NCBI GenBank assembly: GCA_029880855.1
Contig: JAOUNS010000006.1
Span: forward strand, 160,227 to 224,226
Length of the DNA: 64,000 nucleotides
Reading direction: 5' to 3'
Origin: Gammaproteobacteria bacterium
GTDB taxonomy: Bacteria; Pseudomonadota; Gammaproteobacteria; UBA6429; Thiohalophilaceae
Under the pieces are notes generated by a model that saw only the letters and a program-made list of their open reading frames with translations, was not told the DNA's origin and searched no databases. Shown one piece after another: positions 29,887-41,432 of this stretch (position 1 is the first letter of the stretch; the number at the start of each line of letters is the position of its first letter). Both the position numbers and the translations under genes were made by a program.

Positions 29887-30183
29887 ATGATTTTATCGCA
29901 AAAACAACGGCACTTTCTCCGCGGGTTGGCCCATGACCGCAAACCCGTGGTCATTATCGGTGGCGCCGGCCTGACGGAAAACGTCTTGCTGGAAATCGAT
30001 TCCGCGCTGGCGCACCACGAGCTCATCAAGGTTCGCGTCAATGCCGATAACCGCGAAGCCCGTAAACAGATGATCGACGAAATCACCGCAAAAACCGCCA
30101 GTGAACTTATACAGAGTATCGGCCACATCGCCTGTTTCTTTCGTCGGGCGGAGAAACCGGTGATTGACCTGCCCAAAAACTAA
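29887..30183 (+). CDS. yhbY: YhbY/CRM-domain RNA-binding protein
   Basis: 98 residues of a single CRM domain, which associates with pre-50S ribosomes. Starts [29 protein letters not shown] at 29887; the TTG three codons earlier is not needed. It includes the GxxG-like loop [11 protein letters not shown] and the [19 protein letters not shown] helix region. Divergent from rlmE, as in most gammaproteobacteria. 30184-30325 downstream holds no clear gene. Confidence 0.95.
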   Translation: MILSQKQRHFLRGLAHDRKPVVIIGGAGLTENVLLEIDSALAHHELIKVRVNADNREARKQMIDEITAKTASELIQSIGHIACFFRRAEKPVIDLPKN

Positions 30184-30325
30184 ACCTGTTATATCTGACA
30201 CTTCAGGCATCGAATTACCGACTGGGTCATGTGCCTCAATACCATTGAATCTTGGGGCACTTATCCGCTTTTTCCAGGATTGTTTTCAAGATTTGACAGC
30301 CGCATGGGCCGGACAATACCCGTGA

Positions 30326-30763
30326 TCAGTCTTTATCTTTGGTTAATCCCGCAGTAACCAGCGCCAGCCCGGCCAGACTGTTGAGCAAAAACAGAATGGA
30401 GGAGATACCGTGCAATTGCCCGAATTGTCTGGCTGCATCACCCGTCAATCCCGCAGACTTAAGTTCCGCCATCATGGGCTGCAGCACAAACTGACCGATG
30501 CAAATAATGATCAACATACCAAGCAGGGTATATATCCGCCACTGTTGCCAATGCCGAACCCCCTGCTGATATAACACACCGGCCAATAACAGAATACCGC
30601 AGACCAGGCCGATAAAACTCATGATGGTAAACAGTTGTCCGGCAACTTCGCCGGCCTGCTTGCGTTCGAGCAGATTAAACAGTACGGGTGCAACCACATA
30701 GCCGATGATCCACATACCGCCGATCCAGACCGTGAGTAAGATGCGCTGGGATATCTGAAACAT
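30326..30763 (-). CDS. DUF4149 membrane protein
   Basis: 145 residues with four hydrophobic helices (ILLTVWIGGMWIIGYVVAPVLF, LFTIMSFIGLVCGILLLAGV, YTLLGMLIIICIGQFVLQPM, SSILFLLNSLAGLALVTAGL). The first-helix WxGGMW and FGQLHGISS patterns are typical of the DUF4149 family, often found next to greA and yhbY in this gene block. Function unknown. Confidence 0.78.
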   Translation of the reverse strand: MFQISQRILLTVWIGGMWIIGYVVAPVLFNLLERKQAGEVAGQLFTIMSFIGLVCGILLLAGVLYQQGVRHWQQWRIYTLLGMLIIICIGQFVLQPMMAELKSAGLTGDAARQFGQLHGISSILFLLNSLAGLALVTAGLTKDKD

Positions 30764-30819
30764 ATCGCAATTTCCTGGGTATGCCGTTGACCGGGCAAAT
30801 TTCGTCGCGCAGCCGGATG

Positions 30820-30851
30820 CGGTATTCGCGTGTCAACCACGCCGAATACCG
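30820..30851. terminator. Inverted repeat downstream of greA
   Basis: CGGTATTCGCGTG and CACGCCGAATACCG pair as a long stem with one bulge. It lies just past the greA stop codon but has no T-run, so it is a stabilising hairpin or weak terminator rather than a classic one. Confidence 0.4.
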
Positions 30852-30859
30852 GTGAGGTA

Positions 30860-31345
30860 TTACTGGTATGTCACCTTAATGATTTCGTATTCCCGATCCC
30901 CGCCGGGTGCTTTCACAACGACTTCATCCTCTTCCGATTTACCGATAAGAGAACGGGCAATGGGTGATGAAACCGCAATCAGGCCTTTCTTGATGTCCGC
31001 CTCCAGATCGCCAACGATCTGATAGGTCACTTCTTTTTCATCATTAATATCATAGAGCTTAACGGTGGCACCGAAAACAATCCTTGAACCGGCATTGGCA
31101 CCGACGGTTTTTACATCAATGATTTCCGCATTCGACAACACCGCTTCCAGTTCCTGAATGCGGCCTTCCATGAAACTCTGTTGTTCACGAGCGGCATGAT
31201 ATTCGGCATTTTCCTTCAGATCGCCATGCTCGCGTGCTTCGGCAATGGCCTGAATAACTTTCGGCCGTTGCACACTCTTCAGATCCTTGAGTTCTTCACG
31301 TAACCGTTCCGCGCCGGCGGCAGTGATAGGGGGTCGTGCACTCAT
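30860..31345 (-). CDS. greA: Transcription elongation factor GreA
   Basis: Rescues backtracked RNA polymerase by stimulating transcript cleavage. 161 residues. N-terminal coiled coil with [17 protein letters not shown] and the tip [21 protein letters not shown] carrying the acidic catalytic residues, then the FKBP-like C-terminal domain ([30 protein letters not shown]). Its start overlaps the carB stop by 4 bp (ATGA), so it is translated coupled to carB. Confidence 0.97.
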   Translation of the reverse strand: MSARPPITAAGAERLREELKDLKSVQRPKVIQAIAEAREHGDLKENAEYHAAREQQSFMEGRIQELEAVLSNAEIIDVKTVGANAGSRIVFGATVKLYDINDEKEVTYQIVGDLEADIKKGLIAVSSPIARSLIGKSEEDEVVVKAPGGDREYEIIKVTYQ

Positions 31346-34300
31346 GCGCCTGTCTCCTTATGCAAATCCTGCAATTTGTTCACTTCGCTCATGTCTTTCT
31401 GTTGCAGCGCAATCGCCAGTGCCTCACCACCGGCCAGCGTGGTTGTTGAGGTCACCTTGTGTTGCAATGCAGCCCGCCGAATCGTATAGGAATCCGCGAT
31501 CGACTGCCGTCCTTCTGTGGTATTGACGATCAGGTCGATTTCGTCGTTCTTGATCATATCCACAATATGCGGTTGGCCTTCCATTACCTTGTTCACAACC
31601 TTGCAATCCACACCGGCGGCCTGCAAAACAGCGGCCGTGCCACGAGTTGCAACAATATCAAAACCCAGGTCTGCATACATCTTGCCGACTTTGGCGACAT
31701 TACCGCGATCCGCTTCACGCACACTCAGGAATGCCTTGCCTTTAAGCGGTAATGATACACCCGCTGCAATCTGTGACTTGCCGAAAGCCTCACCGAAATT
31801 ACGCCCCACACCCATCACTTCACCGGTGGATTTCATTTCCGGTCCAAGAATCGGATCCACACCGGGGAATTTGATAAACGGGAAAACAGCTTCCTTCACA
31901 CTATAATAGGCAGGAATCACTTCTTTTGTGAATTTCTGCTGTTGCAGACTCTTGCCCACCATACAGCGCGCCGCAATTTTTGCCAGCGGCTGTCCGGTCG
32001 CCTTGGAGACAAATGGCACGGTACGCGAGGCGCGTGGATTCACTTCCAAAACATACACTGTATCGCCCTGAATGGCGAACTGGGTGTTCATCAAACCAAC
32101 AACATTCAACCCCTTGGCCAGTTTGACCATCTGTGCCCGCATTTCATCCTGCACTTCTTTTGACAGGTTATAGGGTGGCAGCGAACAGGCTGAGTCACCG
32201 GAATGCACACCGGCCTGTTCGATATGTTGCATGATGCCGCCAATCACCACATCGGTACCGTCACAAATCGCATCGGCATCCACTTCAATGGCATCATCCA
32301 GGAAGCGATCCAGCAGGACGGGTGATTCGTTCGACACTTTCACCGCATCGGTCATGTAACGATGCAGTTCTTCCTCGTTATAGACAATCTCCATGGCCCG
32401 CCCGCCCAGTACATAGGATGGACGCACCACCAGGGGATAACCGATCTCCTCCGCCAGCCTGACGGCCTCGCTTTCATTGCGGGCGGTACGGTTCGGCGGC
32501 TGTTTCAGACCGATTTTGGTCAACAGTTTCTGGAAACGTTCGCGGTCTTCCGCCAGGTCAATGGAATCCGGGGTGGTGCCGATGATCGGCGCACCGGCGG
32601 CTTCAAGATCACGTGCCAGCTTCAGCGGTGTCTGCCCGCCATATTGCACAATGATCCCTTTGGGTTTTTCCAGTTCCACCAGTTCCAGCACGTCTTCCAG
32701 AGTCAGTGGTTCAAAGTAGAGTCGATCGGATGTGTCGTAATCGGTCGAAACGGTTTCCGGGTTACAGTTCACCATGATGGTTTCATAGCCATCTTCACGC
32801 ATGGCGAAGGCGGCATGTACACAGCAGTAGTCAAACTCGATCCCCTGGCCGATGCGGTTGGGTCCACCACCCAATACCATGATCTTTTCCCGATTCGTGG
32901 GTGCGGCCTCGCATTCATCTTCATAAGTGGAATACATATAGGCCGTGCTGGTGGCAAATTCCGCCGCACAGGTATCCACCCGCTTGTAGACCGGACGAAC
33001 GCCCAGATCATGACGATGCTTGCGGAAGGCCTGCTCCTTGATGCCAAGCAATTTCGCCAAACGGCGATCAGAAAAACCCTTGCGTTTGAGATAGCGGACA
33101 CGCAACGCATCCAGATCCTTGAGAGAACCGGCCTTGACCTCGCTTTCCAGCTTGATGATCTCTTCGATCTGCACCAGGAACCAGCGATCAATTTTGGTCA
33201 TGTCGAAGATCTCTTCCACGCTTAGGCCGGCACGGAAGGCATCCGCCACATACCACAGTCGATGGGCACCGGGTATTTTCAGCTCGCGGCGCAGAATATC
33301 CATCAGATCGGAGCGATTCAGGTCGAGCATCTCATCGAAGCCATCAACACCGGTTTCCAGGCCACGCAGGGCCTTTTGCAGGGATTCCTGTTGGGTTCGA
33401 CCGATGGCCATGACCTCGCCCACCGACTTCATCTGGGTGGTCAGGCGGGCATCGGCCTGGGGGAATTTTTCAAAGGTGAAACGCGGTATCTTGGTGACCA
33501 CGTAGTCGATACTCGGCTCAAACGAAGCCGGTGTGGCGCCGCCGGTGATCTCGTTTTGTAATTCATCCAGGGTGTAACCCACCGCCAGTTTGGCGGCCAC
33601 CTTGGCAATAGGGAAACCGGTGGCCTTGGAGGCCAGCGCTGATGAACGGGAGACGCGGGGATTCATCTCAATGATGATCATGCGACCGTTATCGGGGTCG
33701 ATGGCAAACTGGACGTTTGAACCGCCGGTATCCACGCCGATCTCGCGCAATACCGCCAGGGAGGCATCCCGCATGATCTGGTATTCCTTGTCCGTGAGGG
33801 TCTGGGCCGGTGCAACCGTGATGGAGTCACCGGTATGGACGCCCATGGGATCCAGATTTTCGATGGAACAGATAATGATGCAGTTGTCTGCGCGATCCCG
33901 CACCACTTCCATTTCGTATTCTTTCCAGCCGAGAATGGATTCTTCAATCAGCAATTCATTGGTGGGTGACAGGTCGAGTCCGCGTTCGCAGATTTCGATA
34001 AACTCTTCCTTGTTATAGGCGATGCCGCCGCCACTGCCGCCCATGGTGAAGGAGGGACGGATAATGGTCGGATAACCCACCTGGGCCTGCACCTGCAGCG
34101 CCTCCTCCATGCTGTGAGCAATAGCTGATTTCGGCATATCCAGCCCAATCTTGCGCATGGCATGGCGAAAACGATCCCGATCTTCGGCCTTGTCGATGGC
34201 GTCCTTGGTGGCGCCGATCATTTCCACATTGTACTTTGCCAACACGCCCATGCGATCCAGATCCAGTGCACAGTTGAGCGCAGTCTGCCCGCCCATAGTG

Positions 34301-34563
34301 GGCAGCAAGGCATCCGGTTTTTCCTTTTCGATGATCTTCTCAACTGTCTGCCAGTTGATCGGCTCGATGTAGGTGGCATCGGCCATTTCCGGATCGGTCA
34401 TAATGGTGGCCGGATTGGAGTTCACCAGAATTACCCGGTAACCCTCCTCTCTCAGTGCCTTACAGGCCTGGGCGCCGGAATAGTCAAATTCACAGGCCTG
34501 ACCGATGATGATCGGGCCTGCACCGATGATAAGGATGGATTCAATGTCTGTTCTTTTTGGCAT
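31342..34563 (-). CDS. carB: Carbamoyl-phosphate synthase large subunit
   Basis: Makes carbamoyl phosphate for arginine and pyrimidine synthesis. 1073 residues, normal. Two homologous ATP-grasp halves: [18 protein letters not shown] start, [14 protein letters not shown] and [23 protein letters not shown] motif in the first half; [34 protein letters not shown] and [20 protein letters not shown] in the second; C-terminal allosteric MGS domain ([31 protein letters not shown]). The last residues are encoded by DNA that overlaps the greA start. Confidence 0.98.
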   Translation of the reverse strand: MPKRTDIESILIIGAGPIIIGQACEFDYSGAQACKALREEGYRVILVNSNPATIMTDPEMADATYIEPINWQTVEKIIEKEKPDALLPTMGGQTALNCALDLDRMGVLAKYNVEMIGATKDAIDKAEDRDRFRHAMRKIGLDMPKSAIAHSMEEALQVQAQVGYPTIIRPSFTMGGSGGGIAYNKEEFIEICERGLDLSPTNELLIEESILGWKEYEMEVVRDRADNCIIICSIENLDPMGVHTGDSITVAPAQTLTDKEYQIMRDASLAVLREIGVDTGGSNVQFAIDPDNGRMIIIEMNPRVSRSSALASKATGFPIAKVAAKLAVGYTLDELQNEITGGATPASFEPSIDYVVTKIPRFTFEKFPQADARLTTQMKSVGEVMAIGRTQQESLQKALRGLETGVDGFDEMLDLNRSDLMDILRRELKIPGAHRLWYVADAFRAGLSVEEIFDMTKIDRWFLVQIEEIIKLESEVKAGSLKDLDALRVRYLKRKGFSDRRLAKLLGIKEQAFRKHRHDLGVRPVYKRVDTCAAEFATSTAYMYSTYEDECEAAPTNREKIMVLGGGPNRIGQGIEFDYCCVHAAFAMREDGYETIMVNCNPETVSTDYDTSDRLYFEPLTLEDVLELVELEKPKGIIVQYGGQTPLKLARDLEAAGAPIIGTTPDSIDLAEDRERFQKLLTKIGLKQPPNRTARNESEAVRLAEEIGYPLVVRPSYVLGGRAMEIVYNEEELHRYMTDAVKVSNESPVLLDRFLDDAIEVDADAICDGTDVVIGGIMQHIEQAGVHSGDSACSLPPYNLSKEVQDEMRAQMVKLAKGLNVVGLMNTQFAIQGDTVYVLEVNPRASRTVPFVSKATGQPLAKIAARCMVGKSLQQQKFTKEVIPAYYSVKEAVFPFIKFPGVDPILGPEMKSTGEVMGVGRNFGEAFGKSQIAAGVSLPLKGKAFLSVREADRGNVAKVGKMYADLGFDIVATRGTAAVLQAAGVDCKVVNKVMEGQPHIVDMIKNDEIDLIVNTTEGRQSIADSYTIRRAALQHKVTSTTTLAGGEALAIALQQKDMSEVNKLQDLHKETGA

Positions 34564-34580
34564 AGTGTTTCTTACTGTTT

Positions 34581-34659
34581 TAACGCAAAGGCGCCGAGGC
34601 GCAAAGATTTCAAAATAAATTCAGAATATTCAACTTTGTGTCTTTGCGTCTTTGCGTTG
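34581..34659. repeat. CGCAAAG-type inverted repeat inside the carA-carB junction
   Basis: Left arm AACGCAAAGGCGCCGAGGCG, right arm CTTTGTGTCTTTGCGTC then TTTGCGTTGAG; the arms are imperfect inverted copies about 30 bp apart. Part of the right arm lies within the end of carA and changes its C-terminus. A related larger element is at 46119-46393 and a degenerate one at 15368-15426. Confidence 0.8.
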
Positions 34660-35790
34660 AGATTTAATTAATTCAATAAAGTGATCAAACAGCGGCGCCA
34701 CGTCGTGCGGACCCGGGCTGGCTTCCGGGTGCCCCTGGAAACTGAATGCGGGCACATCGGTGCGCTCCACGCCCTGCAACGAACCATCAAACAGTGAACG
34801 ATGAGTTGCCTGCAGATTGGCCGGCAGGGTCGAATCATCCACCGCAAACCCGTGGTTCTGACTGGTGATCATCACTGTTTTGGTCTTTAAATCCTGCACC
34901 GGGTGGTTGGCACCGTGGTGTCCGAATTTCATTTTGATGGTTTTCGCACCACTGGCCAGTGACAGGATCTGGTGACCCAGACAGATGCCAAACAGGGGTA
35001 CCTTGCCGGCTATCTCCTGCACCGCCTTGATGGCGTAATCACAGGGTTCGGGATCGCCCGGTCCGTTGGACAGAAATACTCCGTCCGGATTGAGTTTTAT
35101 GACGTCGGCAGCCGGTGTCTGGGCCGGCACCACCGTCAGTCGACAGCCGCGATCCACCAGCATACGCAGAATATTGCGTTTGACACCAAAATCGTAGGCT
35201 ACCACATGATGGGGCAGCTTTTCTTCGATGGGATGTGGTGCACTCGGCAGACCGTTTTTAAGCGTCCAGCTGCCCTGTACCCACTCATATGGCTGGTGCG
35301 TGGTCACCTCTTTGGCCAGGTCCATGCCTTTCAGACCGGGGAAACCTTTGGCTGCCGCAATCGCCGCCGCTTCATCCAGCTTGTCACCGGCCATGATACA
35401 ACCGTTCTGGGCACCCTTTTCACGCAGGATTCGGGTCAGTTTACGGGTATCGATATTGGCGATGGCCACCACATTGCGGCGTACCAGATAATCCGGCAGG
35501 CTCTCCTTGCAGCGCCAGTTACTGGCAATCAGGGGGACATCGCGCACCACCAGACCACTGGCATACAAATTGGAGGCTTCTTCATCCTCCTCATTTGTTC
35601 CCACATTACCGATATGGGGATAGGTCAGGGTTACGATTTGTTGTGCATATGAGGGATCGGTGAGAATTTCCTGATAACCGGTCATGGCAGTATTAAACAC
35701 CACCTCCCCGACTGTCCGGCCGTCACTGCCAATGGATTCACCATAAAAGACCGTTCCATCTTCGAGTGCCAACAGTGCTTGCTTTCTCAA
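34630..35790 (-). CDS. carA: Carbamoyl-phosphate synthase small subunit (glutaminase)
   Basis: Supplies ammonia from glutamine to CarB. 386 residues. It starts with TTG at 35790, as E. coli carA does, with GGAGGGG upstream. N-terminal domain ([33 protein letters not shown]), then the class I amidotransferase domain with [13 protein letters not shown] (nucleophile cysteine) and the [11 protein letters not shown] histidine-glutamate pair. The final residues [11 protein letters not shown] are not family-like; they are encoded by the inverted repeat overlapping the 3' end. Confidence 0.97.
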   Translation of the reverse strand: MRKQALLALEDGTVFYGESIGSDGRTVGEVVFNTAMTGYQEILTDPSYAQQIVTLTYPHIGNVGTNEEDEEASNLYASGLVVRDVPLIASNWRCKESLPDYLVRRNVVAIANIDTRKLTRILREKGAQNGCIMAGDKLDEAAAIAAAKGFPGLKGMDLAKEVTTHQPYEWVQGSWTLKNGLPSAPHPIEEKLPHHVVAYDFGVKRNILRMLVDRGCRLTVVPAQTPAADVIKLNPDGVFLSNGPGDPEPCDYAIKAVQEIAGKVPLFGICLGHQILSLASGAKTIKMKFGHHGANHPVQDLKTKTVMITSQNHGFAVDDSTLPANLQATHRSLFDGSLQGVERTDVPAFSFQGHPEASPGPHDVAPLFDHFIELIKSQRKDAKTQS

Positions 35791-35815
35791 CGTCCCCTCC
35801 AGATTTTACGCGTGC

Positions 35816-35848
35816 AAAAACGGGAGGCACCCTACCGGGGGCCTCCCG
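35816..35848 (-). terminator. Attenuator-type terminator in the carAB leader
   Basis: On the minus strand GCGGGAGGC / GCCTCCCG (35821-35848) forms an 8-bp GC-rich stem with a 12-base loop, followed immediately by five T (35816-35820). It lies only 26-58 bp upstream of the carA start, inside the leader behind the promoter at 35889-35918. A terminator there should prevent carA expression unless relieved, which points to transcription attenuation. Confidence 0.75.
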
Positions 35849-35888
35849 CTCAGAATAGATTTGGCCGGATTTGTCTCAGACCAGGGGG

Positions 35889-35918
35889 ATTGTACTAAAT
35901 ATGCCGGGAAAGTGCCAA
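35889..35918 (-). promoter_or_regulatory. Predicted carAB promoter
   Basis: Minus strand -35 TTGGCA (35913-35918), 18-bp spacer, -10 TACAAT (35889-35894). Expected start near 35882, giving a leader of about 90 nt that contains the terminator hairpin. No ATG/GTG leader peptide is visible in it. Confidence 0.65.
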
Positions 35919-36038
35919 GGGTAGATACCAGTTATTTTATCCGGCATTCGGTTGTTAATTAACAGTGACTTACTCACACCAACATGTCTACAGGCGTTTT
36001 TTTGGGTACAATGTTGCAAACCACAGCGGAGAAACGCT

Positions 36039-37223
36039 TTGCAAGTCACGTTAAATACCCTGGATAAATTTCAATGTCTCGCCGACAAGTGCCCCCTGAC
36101 CTGTTGCATCACCTGGTCGATTCATGTCGATAGCGCAACACTCGATAAGTGGGCGAAAATCCCGGATCAAACACTTCGTGACGAGCTGAACAACGCCACC
36201 AGACAGGATCAGGAACAAGGCTGTGTGATGAAACTGCGCAGTGATGGATACTGTGTGCTGCTGAACGATAACCGACAGTGCAGCCTGCAATTGCGGACCG
36301 GGCATGAAAATCTTCCGCAAACCTGCCGGGAGTATCCAAGACGCTCGCGAACAGAAGACCTGCGAAATACCAAAACAGCATCTATGGGCTGCCCTGCCAT
36401 CACGCAACAACTGCTCGAAATCAGTGATCCTGCAGCACTTTTTACGACAACCGGTGACATAAACCCCGTTTTTACAAAGCTAGAATTTGATGCCGGCCTG
36501 GCAATCGAGCTGAATAATGTTTTCACTCAGGTTATGCAGGATCAACGTACACCATTAGGGACCCGCTTGTTACTGCTGTCCCGACTGCTGATCTCATTGT
36601 CTATCCATTCGCAGGAACAAACCCTGAATTGGCAAACAGTGAAAAGACTTTTTAACAAACCGAGACAACAACTCCGCGACTTACAGCAGTTGGTAAAAAA
36701 CAAACGTATAGAACCCACCGATATTCAGGGAGGACAATTCTGGTGTCTGGTTTACATCCTGTCGAAAGGGAGCAAGGGCAGGTCATTTCTGGAACAATTT
36801 GGACATGATTCGTTCATCACACAGGCAGAATCACTGATTAGCGGACAAGCGAATAACTTCAGCGATTTTAACAAAACTGTATTGAAACTGCGCGAAGCGG
36901 CGTTACCGGCATTGGCGGATCTCGATCAATTTGGTACGAATTATCTCCTTGTTAAATGCGTCAATACAGGTTTCCCCATGCAACCAAGGTCAGGAAATTT
37001 CGTGGCAACTTTCCTGCATGCAGTATTGCCCTATGCAATGATACAGTTATTTTTATGGATGTTGTTTGATAAAAACAAAAGCATCACTCAAAACGATATC
37101 GCTGTTGCGACTGCGATTATCGAAAGACATCTCGACCACAATCTGAAGATTTATAATCTATTCGAGAAAAACCCGGTTTTTTTACAACTTGATCACTATG
37201 CTGACTGCCTGACAATGTTATAG
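36039..37223 (+). CDS. FliB-like lysine-N-methylase family protein
   Basis: 394 residues from a TTG start at 36039, which has GCGGAGA just upstream; the open frame extends 29 codons further but that part is not family-like. N-terminal cysteine-rich zinc/iron-type motif FQCLADKCPLTCCITWSI, then QCSLQL, NLPQTCREYPRR and MGCPAI, the pattern of FliB/YkgJ-type proteins. FliB methylates lysines of flagellin in Salmonella. No flagellar genes are in the window, so the substrate may be different. It sits on the plus strand between dapB and carA, interrupting a usually unbroken minus-strand order, and its tail converges on dapB with only 9 bp between stops. Confidence 0.7.
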   Translation: MQVTLNTLDKFQCLADKCPLTCCITWSIHVDSATLDKWAKIPDQTLRDELNNATRQDQEQGCVMKLRSDGYCVLLNDNRQCSLQLRTGHENLPQTCREYPRRSRTEDLRNTKTASMGCPAITQQLLEISDPAALFTTTGDINPVFTKLEFDAGLAIELNNVFTQVMQDQRTPLGTRLLLLSRLLISLSIHSQEQTLNWQTVKRLFNKPRQQLRDLQQLVKNKRIEPTDIQGGQFWCLVYILSKGSKGRSFLEQFGHDSFITQAESLISGQANNFSDFNKTVLKLREAALPALADLDQFGTNYLLVKCVNTGFPMQPRSGNFVATFLHAVLPYAMIQLFLWMLFDKNKSITQNDIAVATAIIERHLDHNLKIYNLFEKNPVFLQLDHYADCLTML

Positions 37224-37232
37224 CACGGCACA

Positions 37233-38132
<900 letters not shown>

Positions 38133-38161
38133 TCACGCAACTGGCGACAAATGCAATGGAA

Positions 38162-39301
38162 TCAGGGTTTCAAATCCTCAAAGAATTTCTTCACCCCGTC
38201 CAGCCACGAGGCTTCACGCGGACTGTGTTTGACATTGTCCTCTTTCATGGACTTGCCCAGTTCTTCCAGCAATTCTTTTTGTTTCTTGGTCAGATTCACC
38301 GGCGTTTCAATGGTGACGCGACACATCAGATCGCCGGGGCCGCCGCCGCGTGGTGATTTTACCCCCTTGCCGCGCAGACGAAACATCTTGCCGGTTTGTG
38401 TTTCCGCCGGGATTTTCAATTTGACCCGGCCGTTCAGGGTGGGCACTTCCAGCTCACCGCCAAGACCGGCCATGACGATACTGACCGGCACATCACAGTA
38501 AAGGTCATTACCTTCGCGGGCAAAAATGCCGTGTTCCTTGACGTGAACATGCACATACAGATCACCGGGCGGCCCGCCGTTCTCCCCGACTTCACCTTCG
38601 CCGGAAAGACGAATGCGGTCGCCCGTATCCACACCGGGCGGCACTTTCACGGACAGGGTTTTCTGTTTCTCCACGCGGCCCTGGCCATGGCACTTGCCAC
38701 AGGGGTCACTGATGATTTTGCCATTGCCATGACAACGCGGACAGGTCTGTTGCAGGGAGAAAAAACCCTGTTGCATTCGCACCTGACCATGACCGCCACA
38801 GGTCGTACAGGTGGTGGGACTGGTGCCTTTTTTCGCACCACTGCCGCCACATTCGTCACACTGCACATGAGACGGTATGCGGATGTTAACACTGGTCCCG
38901 CCGACCGCTTCTTCCAGGCTCAGTTCCAGGTTGTAGCGCAGATCGGCGCCGCGATAGGCGTGGCGGCCGCCGCGTCGCCCTCCGCCACCACCGAAAATAT
39001 CACCAAATACATCACCAAAAATGTCTGAAAAACTGGCACCGCCGCCAAAACCACCACCCATCCCGGCGGAAGAATCGACACCGGCATGACCGAATTGGTC
39101 ATAGGCGGCACGCTTTTGTGCATCACTGAGAACATCATAGGCCTCCTTGCCCTCCTTGAATTTGTCTTCCGCTTCGGGGTTATCCGTATTCCGATCCGGG
39201 TGGAATTTCATGGCCAGCCGTTTGAAAGCCTTTTTGATCTCGGCATCAGTGGCATTCTTCGAGACACCCAGTATTTCGTAATAATCGCGTTTTTCAGCCA
39301 T
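38162..39301 (-). CDS. dnaJ: Chaperone protein DnaJ
   Basis: Co-chaperone that delivers clients to DnaK and stimulates its ATPase. 379 residues from [18 protein letters not shown] at 39301. J domain with HPD ([16 protein letters not shown]), glycine-rich G/F region, zinc-finger region with four CxxCxGxG repeats ([42 protein letters not shown]), and the C-terminal substrate-binding domain. Class I DnaJ, intact. Confidence 0.97.
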   Translation of the reverse strand: MAEKRDYYEILGVSKNATDAEIKKAFKRLAMKFHPDRNTDNPEAEDKFKEGKEAYDVLSDAQKRAAYDQFGHAGVDSSAGMGGGFGGGASFSDIFGDVFGDIFGGGGGRRGGRHAYRGADLRYNLELSLEEAVGGTSVNIRIPSHVQCDECGGSGAKKGTSPTTCTTCGGHGQVRMQQGFFSLQQTCPRCHGNGKIISDPCGKCHGQGRVEKQKTLSVKVPPGVDTGDRIRLSGEGEVGENGGPPGDLYVHVHVKEHGIFAREGNDLYCDVPVSIVMAGLGGELEVPTLNGRVKLKIPAETQTGKMFRLRGKGVKSPRGGGPGDLMCRVTIETPVNLTKKQKELLEELGKSMKEDNVKHSPREASWLDGVKKFFEDLKP

Positions 39302-39355
39302 GCGTTCCGCTCGTTTTTCCTGTCTGCTGTTATTCAGCCTGTAACACAAAATAAC

Positions 39356-39383
39356 GGCAGGCGCGTTTCACAACACGCCTGCC
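39356..39383 (-). terminator. Hairpin between dnaK and dnaJ
   Basis: GGCAGGCG and CGCCTGCC form a perfect 8-bp stem around a 12-base loop, followed on the minus strand by GTTATTTTG. It is a likely partial terminator or 3'-end stabiliser that would give more dnaK than dnaJ. Confidence 0.5.
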
Positions 39384-39427
39384 ATTTTCAGATCGATCTA
39401 CCGGGTCAAACCGGTATGGTTGACGTA

Positions 39428-41353
39428 TTACTTCTTGCTGTCGTCCACTTCTTCAAATTCTGCGTCAACCACGTCATCAGCAGCGGCATCCGTCTGCTGA
39501 CCGGCGTCAGCACCGGCCTGAGCACCTTCCGCGCCCTTCTGGGCATAGAGGCGTTCAGCCATTTTACCGGAGGCTTCAGCCAACGCCTTGGTCTTGGTTT
39601 CGATTTCGGTCACATCATCGTTTTTCAGCACCGCTTCGAGAGCGGTAATGGCCGCTTCGATATTGTCCTTTTCACCGGCTTCCAGCTTATCATCGCCCAG
39701 ATCGGCCATCGACTTGCGGGTGGCATGGATCATGGAGTCAGCCTGGTTACGGGCATTGACCAGTTCATGGAACTTCTTGTCTTCGGCTGCATGCGCTTCT
39801 GCATCCTTGACCATCTTTTCGATCTCGTCATCAGACAGACCACTGGAAGCCTTGATAACGATAGATTGTTCCTTGCCGGTGCCCTTGTCTTTGGCAGACA
39901 CATGCAGAATACCGTTGGCGTCGATATCGAAGGTCACTTCGATCTGCGGCATACCGCGAGGCGCCGGCGGGATGTCAGTCAGATCAAATCGACCCAGTGA
40001 TTTGTTGGCATCGGCACGTTCGCGTTCACCCTGCAGCACATGCACGGTTACTGCGCCCTGATTATCATCCGCCGTTGAGAATACCTGGTTTGCCTTGGTT
40101 GGGATCGTGGTGTTCTTTTCGATCAGCTTGGTCATGACACCGCCGAGGGTTTCGATACCCAGAGACAACGGTGTTACGTCGAGCAGCAGCACGTCTTTCA
40201 CTTCACCGCCCAGTACACCACCCTGGATAGAGGCGCCGACCGCAACCGCTTCGTCCGGATTCACGTCTTTACGTGGTTCCTTGCCGAAGAAATCTTTTAC
40301 TGCCGCCTGCACCTTGGGCATACGGGTCTGCCCGCCAACCAGAATGACATCATTGATCTCGGAGGCTGACAAACCGGCATCTTTCAGTGCCACCTTGCAA
40401 GGTTCGATGGAACGGGCAATCAGTCCTTCGACCAGTGATTCCAGTTTGGCGCGGGTCACCTTGACGTTCATGTGTTTCGGACCGGAGGCATCCGCTGTGA
40501 TGTACGGCAGATTAACATCCGTTTGCTGGGAAGAGGACAGTTCGATCTTGGCCTTTTCAGCGGCTTCTTTCAGACGCTGCATGGCCAGCGGGTCACCCTT
40601 CAGGTCGATGCCCTGATCCTTTTTGAACTCTTCGGCCAGATAGTCGATCAGGCGCATGTCAAAGTCTTCACCACCGAGGAAAGTATCACCATTGGTGGAA
40701 AGCACTTCGATCTGGTGTTCACCGTCGATATCAGCGATTTCAATGATGGAGATATCGAATGTACCACCACCCAGGTCATAGACAGCCACCTTGCGGTCGC
40801 CTTCTTTCTTGTCCATGCCAAAGGCCAGTGCAGCGGCAGTTGGTTCGTTGATAATACGCTTGACTTCCAGACCGGCAATCTTGCCGGCGTCCTTGGTGGC
40901 CTGACGTTGTGAATCGTTGAAATAGGCCGGTACGGTGATCACGGCTTCAGTTACCGGTTCACCCAGATAATCCTCGGCGGTCTTTTTCATCTTCATCAAC
41001 ACACGGGCAGAGACTTCCGGCGGCGCCATCTTCTTGCCTTCGGCTTCCACCCAGGCGTCACCATTGTCCGCCTTGATGATTTTGTAGGGCACCATGTCGA
41101 TGTCTTTTTGCACTTCTGCATCGGTGAACTTGCGACCGATCAGGCGTTTGACGGCGAACAGGGTGTTGGTTGGATTGGTGACCGCCTGGCGCTTTGCCGA
41201 CTGGCCGACCAGAACATCATCACCGGTGAAGGCGACGATGGAGGGGGTGGTACGATCACCTTCGCTGTTTTCGATGACCTTGGGTTTACCGCCTTCCATC
41301 ACTGCCACGCAGGAGTTGGTGGTACCGAGGTCGATTCCGATAATTTTGCCCAT
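39428..41353 (-). CDS. dnaK: Chaperone protein DnaK (Hsp70)
   Basis: ATP-driven protein-folding chaperone. 641 residues. Begins [21 protein letters not shown]; phosphate loops [16 protein letters not shown] and [14 protein letters not shown]; substrate-binding domain with [16 protein letters not shown] and [20 protein letters not shown]-terminal lid ending in [10 protein letters not shown], close to the EEVxDxKK tail of gammaproteobacterial DnaK. Downstream of grpE in the same unit. Confidence 0.98.
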   Translation of the reverse strand: MGKIIGIDLGTTNSCVAVMEGGKPKVIENSEGDRTTPSIVAFTGDDVLVGQSAKRQAVTNPTNTLFAVKRLIGRKFTDAEVQKDIDMVPYKIIKADNGDAWVEAEGKKMAPPEVSARVLMKMKKTAEDYLGEPVTEAVITVPAYFNDSQRQATKDAGKIAGLEVKRIINEPTAAALAFGMDKKEGDRKVAVYDLGGGTFDISIIEIADIDGEHQIEVLSTNGDTFLGGEDFDMRLIDYLAEEFKKDQGIDLKGDPLAMQRLKEAAEKAKIELSSSQQTDVNLPYITADASGPKHMNVKVTRAKLESLVEGLIARSIEPCKVALKDAGLSASEINDVILVGGQTRMPKVQAAVKDFFGKEPRKDVNPDEAVAVGASIQGGVLGGEVKDVLLLDVTPLSLGIETLGGVMTKLIEKNTTIPTKANQVFSTADDNQGAVTVHVLQGERERADANKSLGRFDLTDIPPAPRGMPQIEVTFDIDANGILHVSAKDKGTGKEQSIVIKASSGLSDDEIEKMVKDAEAHAAEDKKFHELVNARNQADSMIHATRKSMADLGDDKLEAGEKDNIEAAITALEAVLKNDDVTEIETKTKALAEASGKMAERLYAQKGAEGAQAGADAGQQTDAAADDVVDAEFEEVDDSKK

Positions 41354-41432
41354 TGACTGTTTTCTCCAAATCTTTGATTGCTATTTAAAAAATTCGTTTC
41401 TGTTTATCGAGATAAGGTCGACCGTTAAAAGA

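Noticed and set aside
32362..33225. Long open frame (287 codons) on the plus strand
   Set aside because: Antisense to carB, no recognisable domain, a shadow of biased codon use.
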